Translations under genes and position numbers: made by a program
The notes under the pieces: model-generated
What the model was told of the DNA's origin: nothing
What the model saw: only the letters and a program-made list of their open reading frames with translations
Database searches by the model: none
Assembly (NCBI GenBank): GCA_023101885.1
Contig: JALPQD010000403.1
Span: forward strand, 1,941,707 to 2,005,706
Origin: Typhlomys cinereus
Taxonomy: Eukaryota; Chordata; Mammalia; Rodentia; Platacanthomyidae
DNA length: 64,000 bases
Direction: 5' to 3'
Shown here: piece by piece, positions 59,808 through 64,000 of the stretch
Position numbering within the stretch: position 1 is the first letter of the stretch
Layout: the number at the start of each line of letters is the position of its first letter

Positions 59808-61509
59808 AGAAAGTAATTGCTTCCTTAGGGGCATTACATACCATCACTGCTCCACTGGATTCTTGTTGCCAGAGTCACTGTTACAGTTTGCAGCATTCAC
59901 AGCTGTGTTTTTTTTTCCCAAGCCACTTGCTTGCCCCCAACACTTATTATATCATCATATCCCCTTTAAAACTTTCCTGCCATAATTGACTTATTAATCT
60001 ATTTGCTTGTATTTTTTGTACTCTTTTAGGTTCTTTCTCTATCTGTGACTAATTCTCTTCTGTAGTTTATGGGTGTTAACAGAGTTTTCCTTTTGAGTAC
60101 AGCATTCTGAAGGCTCAATGTTCACATCCACTTTTAAGGGAGACTATGCAATGTCTGTCTTTTGTGTCTGGGATATTTCACTAAGTATAATTTCTTCTAA
60201 TTCCATCTATTTACCAGCAAATTTCATTAATTCTTCACTACAGAGTAGTACTCCATTTTTTTATATGCACTATGTTTTCTTTACTCAGTCATCTAATATT
60301 GGACATCCTTTTCTTTGCTATAGTCAACAGGGCTGAATCAAGTTGACATTTAAGACTACCTTTCACAAATCCATTCTTTATCAACTTAACAAACATACTG
60401 TAATAGGTAAGCTAGGGTTAAATCTTAGCTACCATCTAGTTAACAGATATCAGGAATATGTTGGTTGCAATTTAATGTTGATCTTAACTTCTATACTAAC
60501 TGCTTGCTTTTGCTGAAGGTCATAGTCACACTGTACTGTTAACAAGTGGTGGTCAGATACCGACATAATGTGGTTCACTTTGTGTAAATAATGTGACCCA
60601 GTTTCTATATTTTTAGTCCAAGCAGAAAGTATTTGTTCTAGACTATCTCTACTCCTAATGGTCATACCAGAGTAATGGTTATTTAAGGATACAAACTATG
60701 TGACAGAGTAGTTGTTACTGACTCAGTGGCCAGACCAGATGTTCGCAAATGTCCAATTTCTGCTTTTGAAAAGTCTGTACTTCTCTGCTGAAGAACACTG
60801 CCTTTCAAGGGGTTAAACAGTCGTAATGCAGTTCCCATACTAGCTGGCCCTAAGCCAAGAAGGGGCCCTAAGCTGTGCCTCTGAGTTCTGAACCCTCAGT
60901 AGTGAAGATGACTCAGAGGGAAATTCAGCGCCCACATAAACAGATGCTCTGGAGGATGGGAGTGAGAAAGCAGGAAGCACCAAGAGAGGAGGAAGGAAGG
61001 AAAAGAGGTGAGAGAAAGGGGGCAGAGAGTTGGAAAGAGGGAAGAGTGGAATGGGGGACAATGGGGAGGAGAGGATGGTAAGGAAGAGGAGAATAAGGGG
61101 GTACCTATTGAGTTGTGTAACTGGGCAAAGAAAGGTAATTTAAAAAAGGAAATGCTGCCTCTGACTGGGATCCTGACTCCCAGATGTATACACATTGATC
61201 AGCTTAATTAAATCCGCTCCATTTGATAATCTTTCTGGTGTCAGTGTGGTGAAATCCCTGAGAAACCTCCAGACCCACAGCAATATCATTTTAAAATCAT
61301 AACCTTTCAGCAAAGTCTCATGTTCATCTCATAAAATACATGTAGGACAATGCAAAATGTTCCCATTTCCAACTTTAAAAGCTCCTGTAGCCATAACAGT
61401 TGCAATACTTTAAAAATTTGAAATTTCCTAACTGTGAGGTCATATAAAATGAAAATAAATTACATACTTCCAACATAAAACAACAAAAATAAACATTCAT
61501 ATTTGAAAA

Positions 61510-63780
61510 TGGAAACATCAAATAAGGGAAGAGAAGGAAAGAAAAGTTATACAGATAGGTAAGGAAGAAATCAAAATAGCCCTATTGTGGATGATATGAT
61601 TCTATACTTGAGAGATCCATATGACTCCACCAAGAAAATACTCAAATTAATAAACAAACTCGGCAAAGTGGCAGACTACAAAATCAACATACACAAATCA
61701 GTAGCTTTCCTATATACTAGAGACAAACAATCTGAGAAAGATATGAGAGAATCCATCTATTCACCACAGCTACAAAGAAAATAAAATACCTTGGAATAAA
61801 TTTAACCAAAGAAATAAAATACTCGTACAATGGAAACTACAACATAGTGATGAAAGAAATTCAAGAAGATACTAGAAGGTGAAAGACCTTCTTTGTTCAT
61901 GGATTAGTAGGCTCAATATTGTGAAATTGACCATCCTACCGAAAGCAGTAGACAGACTCACTGCAATTCCAATTAAAATCCCAATGCAATTCTTCACAGA
62001 ACTGGAAAAAACAATCTCAAAATTCACATGGAAAAACAAAAAACCATAATTAGCCAAAACGATTTTGACAAAGTTGACAATTATACATGTTGAGGAAAAG
62101 ACACATCTTCAACAAGTATCATTGAGTAAATTGAACATCTATATGATGAATGAATCTATATGAAGAATAAAAATGACTGTTGCATTTCTCCTTATACAAA
62201 AGTCAACTCCAAATGAATCTTGACACTACTCCTGAAAATCTGAAATTCTTACAAGAAAGCCTAGGAAGTACACTTGAATTGATTGGTCTAGGTAAAGATT
62301 TTCTAAGCAGAACAACAAATACCCAGGAACTAAGACCAATAATCAACAAATAGGACTTTGTGAAATGAAAAAGCTTTTGTTTTACAAAAGAAACTGTTAA
62401 TAGTACAAAAAGGCTACCCACAGAATGGGAGACTATCTTTATTAGCTATGAATCTGACAAAGGATTAATCTCCAGAGCATGCAAAAAGCTCAGAAAATTA
62501 CACAAGAGAGTAAACATTTCAATTAAAAATGGATCCTGTTATAAACAGGGATTTCACTCAAAAAGAAAATGTCAAGCAAATACCTTAAAAGATACTCACC
62601 TTCCTTGATTATCAGAGAAATGCAATAAATACAACTCTGAGATACCATCTTACCTCAGTCAGAATGGCTAAGATCAAGAACACAAAACAACAGAGATTGC
62701 TGACAAGGCTGTGGAGGAAAAGGGACACTTAATCACTGCTGGGGGGCATGTAAACTGGCACAGCCTCTATGGAGATCAGTGTGGAGGTTCCTCAGAAAGC
62801 TAAAAATGGAACTGCCATATGACCCAGCTATAATACTACTTGTATATTCCTAAAAGACTCTACATCTTATTACAAAACACCTGGTCATCTATGTTCATTG
62901 AAGTTCTATTCACAATAGTGAAAAAAAAAATGGAATGAGCTAACATGCGACCAAGTGAGGAATGGGGAATGTAAGTATGGTACATCTACATAGTGGAATA
63001 CTATTCAGCCATCACAAAGGATGAGATGATGGAATTTTCTGGCGAATGGAAGGAAACAGAAACTTTAATATTGAGTGAGGTATCCCTGAAACATGAAGTT
63101 AAGCAATGGATGTTCTCTCCTATATGTAGATGATTGAACTGATATCCTTGTCAATGTATTTGGAGTGGAAGCATTGTAAGAGCTAGAAAATTCTGAAAAG
63201 GCTTATAAGTGGGAAGATAGGAAGTGATGGTTAGGGTGAAACCTTTTTAAAGGGGAGATATTTGGATCCCAGGACAAGGGTCAAGGAAAGAATAATTGGG
63301 TAAAATACATAGTGGGGAATGAGGGGATGGTGATAGGATTTATAGAAAAACCCAAAGATTGTAGGAAGTAACTCCCAAAGAACATCATATGCCAGTGATA
63401 TATTTTTTTTATTTCCACTCATACAAACTTAACAGGTACACTGGTCCCTTCCCTCCCTCCACCCCCACACCCCTGTGCCCCCCTCTCCTCCCCCTTCCCT
63501 CCCCATCCCCCAGTGCCTCCCCCTCTCAGCCCCGGAGCATCCTTTAATGAGCATGCCAAACTCTCCTCTGGATCCTCCTGTCCGATGAGGTGCAAGGACC
63601 CAGTGGCATTTCCCAGAACCCTTTCCTGTGTTCCCTTTACGCATAGAAACACTATTGTGGCTGTCAATCCCTTGCCACCAAGGATCCTAGTGCCTTTAGC
63701 AAATGCTAGACTTTGTGGGTCAATAGTGTGTTGGACATTGCCAGTAATATATTTTTAAAAAGTCTTTTAAATAAGGGAAC
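61510..63780 (+). pseudogene. Old L1: ORF2 reverse-transcriptase part to 3'UTR (duplicate 2)
   Basis: This is the counterpart of 13,570-15,680, starting near the degenerate FADD strand ([15 protein letters not shown]) and running into the 3'UTR. It has an internal deletion relative to copy 1 near 62,060 and a younger L1 inserted at 63,408-63,739. Confidence 0.8.
63408..63739 (-). mobile_element. L1 3' end inserted only in duplicate 2
   Basis: This is a 5'-truncated L1 3'UTR in minus orientation ('catacaaacttaacaggta' onward, about 330 bases). It is flanked by gccagt(g/a)atatattttt at 63,391-63,407 and 63,740-63,756. Copy 1 shows the empty site near 15,640. Confidence 0.92.
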
Positions 63781-64000
63781 AAGAATGGGCAGTCCCTATG
63801 CTGAGAAACAAAAATCTCAAACTGATTCACTTAGAACCCAGGGACAAATTTACACTAGAAGTAATAAGAATGTGGCACTTCCTGGAAAATGTTGGGTCAG
63901 AGAGATCTTAAAGGCCCCCCAACATTATAGGCTCTGCGCACTGCTCTTTGTGGCTCTCCAAAAAACGTCAGAACCCAATATTGATATGAGGGCAACACAA

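Larger units (their letters stand above)
51370..63906. repeat. Segmental duplication, copy 2 (contains cystatin B)
   Basis: This is the same 12 kb segment as 3,650-15,806. It also carries a SINE (59,557-59,807) and an L1 3' end (63,408-63,739) that copy 1 lacks, and it has a shorter CA-rich array in intron 2. Confidence 0.9.

Noticed and set aside
1..64000. CRISPR-like or other regularly spaced arrays
   Set aside because: All short direct repeats seen are microsatellites, minisatellites, L1 monomers or target-site duplications. No repeat-spacer regularity with unique spacers was found.

Overview
This window looks like rodent chromosomal DNA. It holds two three-exon type 2 cystatin genes on the minus strand, and the rest is almost entirely interspersed repeats: L1 elements, tRNA-derived B2-superfamily SINEs with CA/TG-rich tails, a few B1-like and ID-like SINEs, solitary LTRs and many microsatellites. 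The mix of B1, ID and B2-type SINEs with L1 points to a myodont rodent. The most abundant young SINE differs in its 3' half from the mouse B2 that I remember, so I do not name a species. No bacterial, phage or CRISPR-like content is present.

Layout. 1-3,650: old L1 3'UTR pieces, a probable minus-strand LTR, and two oppositely oriented L1 3' ends followed by an L1 ORF2 fragment. 3,650-15,806: duplicated segment, copy 1, with cystatin gene A (coding exons 10,517-5,396, minus) and old L1 fragments on both sides. 15,807-22,240: repeats and unassigned sequence, with several SINEs, a TTTC microsatellite and a twin-priming-type L1 inversion. 22,243-29,953: one SINE split by a near full-length L1 of about 7.4 kb in minus orientation. 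That L1 keeps a GC-rich 5'UTR of tandem monomers and was later hit by another SINE. 29,954-43,680: repeats, LTR-like segments and unassigned sequence. 43,680-50,970: plus-strand L1 material in two blocks. 51,370-63,906: duplicated segment, copy 2, with cystatin gene B (coding exons 58,182-53,208, minus).

Both cystatin genes have intact reading frames, canonical GT/AG splice sites, a TATA-like box and a downstream poly(A) signal. Each encodes a predicted 136-residue secreted cysteine-protease inhibitor: a signal peptide, an N-terminal glycine segment, QIVxG, PW and four cysteines in type 2 spacing. The proteins differ at 13 of 136 positions. Seven of the nucleotide differences lie within 12 bases that encode the N-terminal protease-contact segment. 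They are best read as a young tandem pair whose inhibitory specificity may be separating. Everything else appears to be mobile-element debris, useful for dating events because several insertions are present in one duplicate and absent from the other.

Limits: identities were judged by eye, repeat family names come from memory, and element edges without a target-site duplication are approximate.
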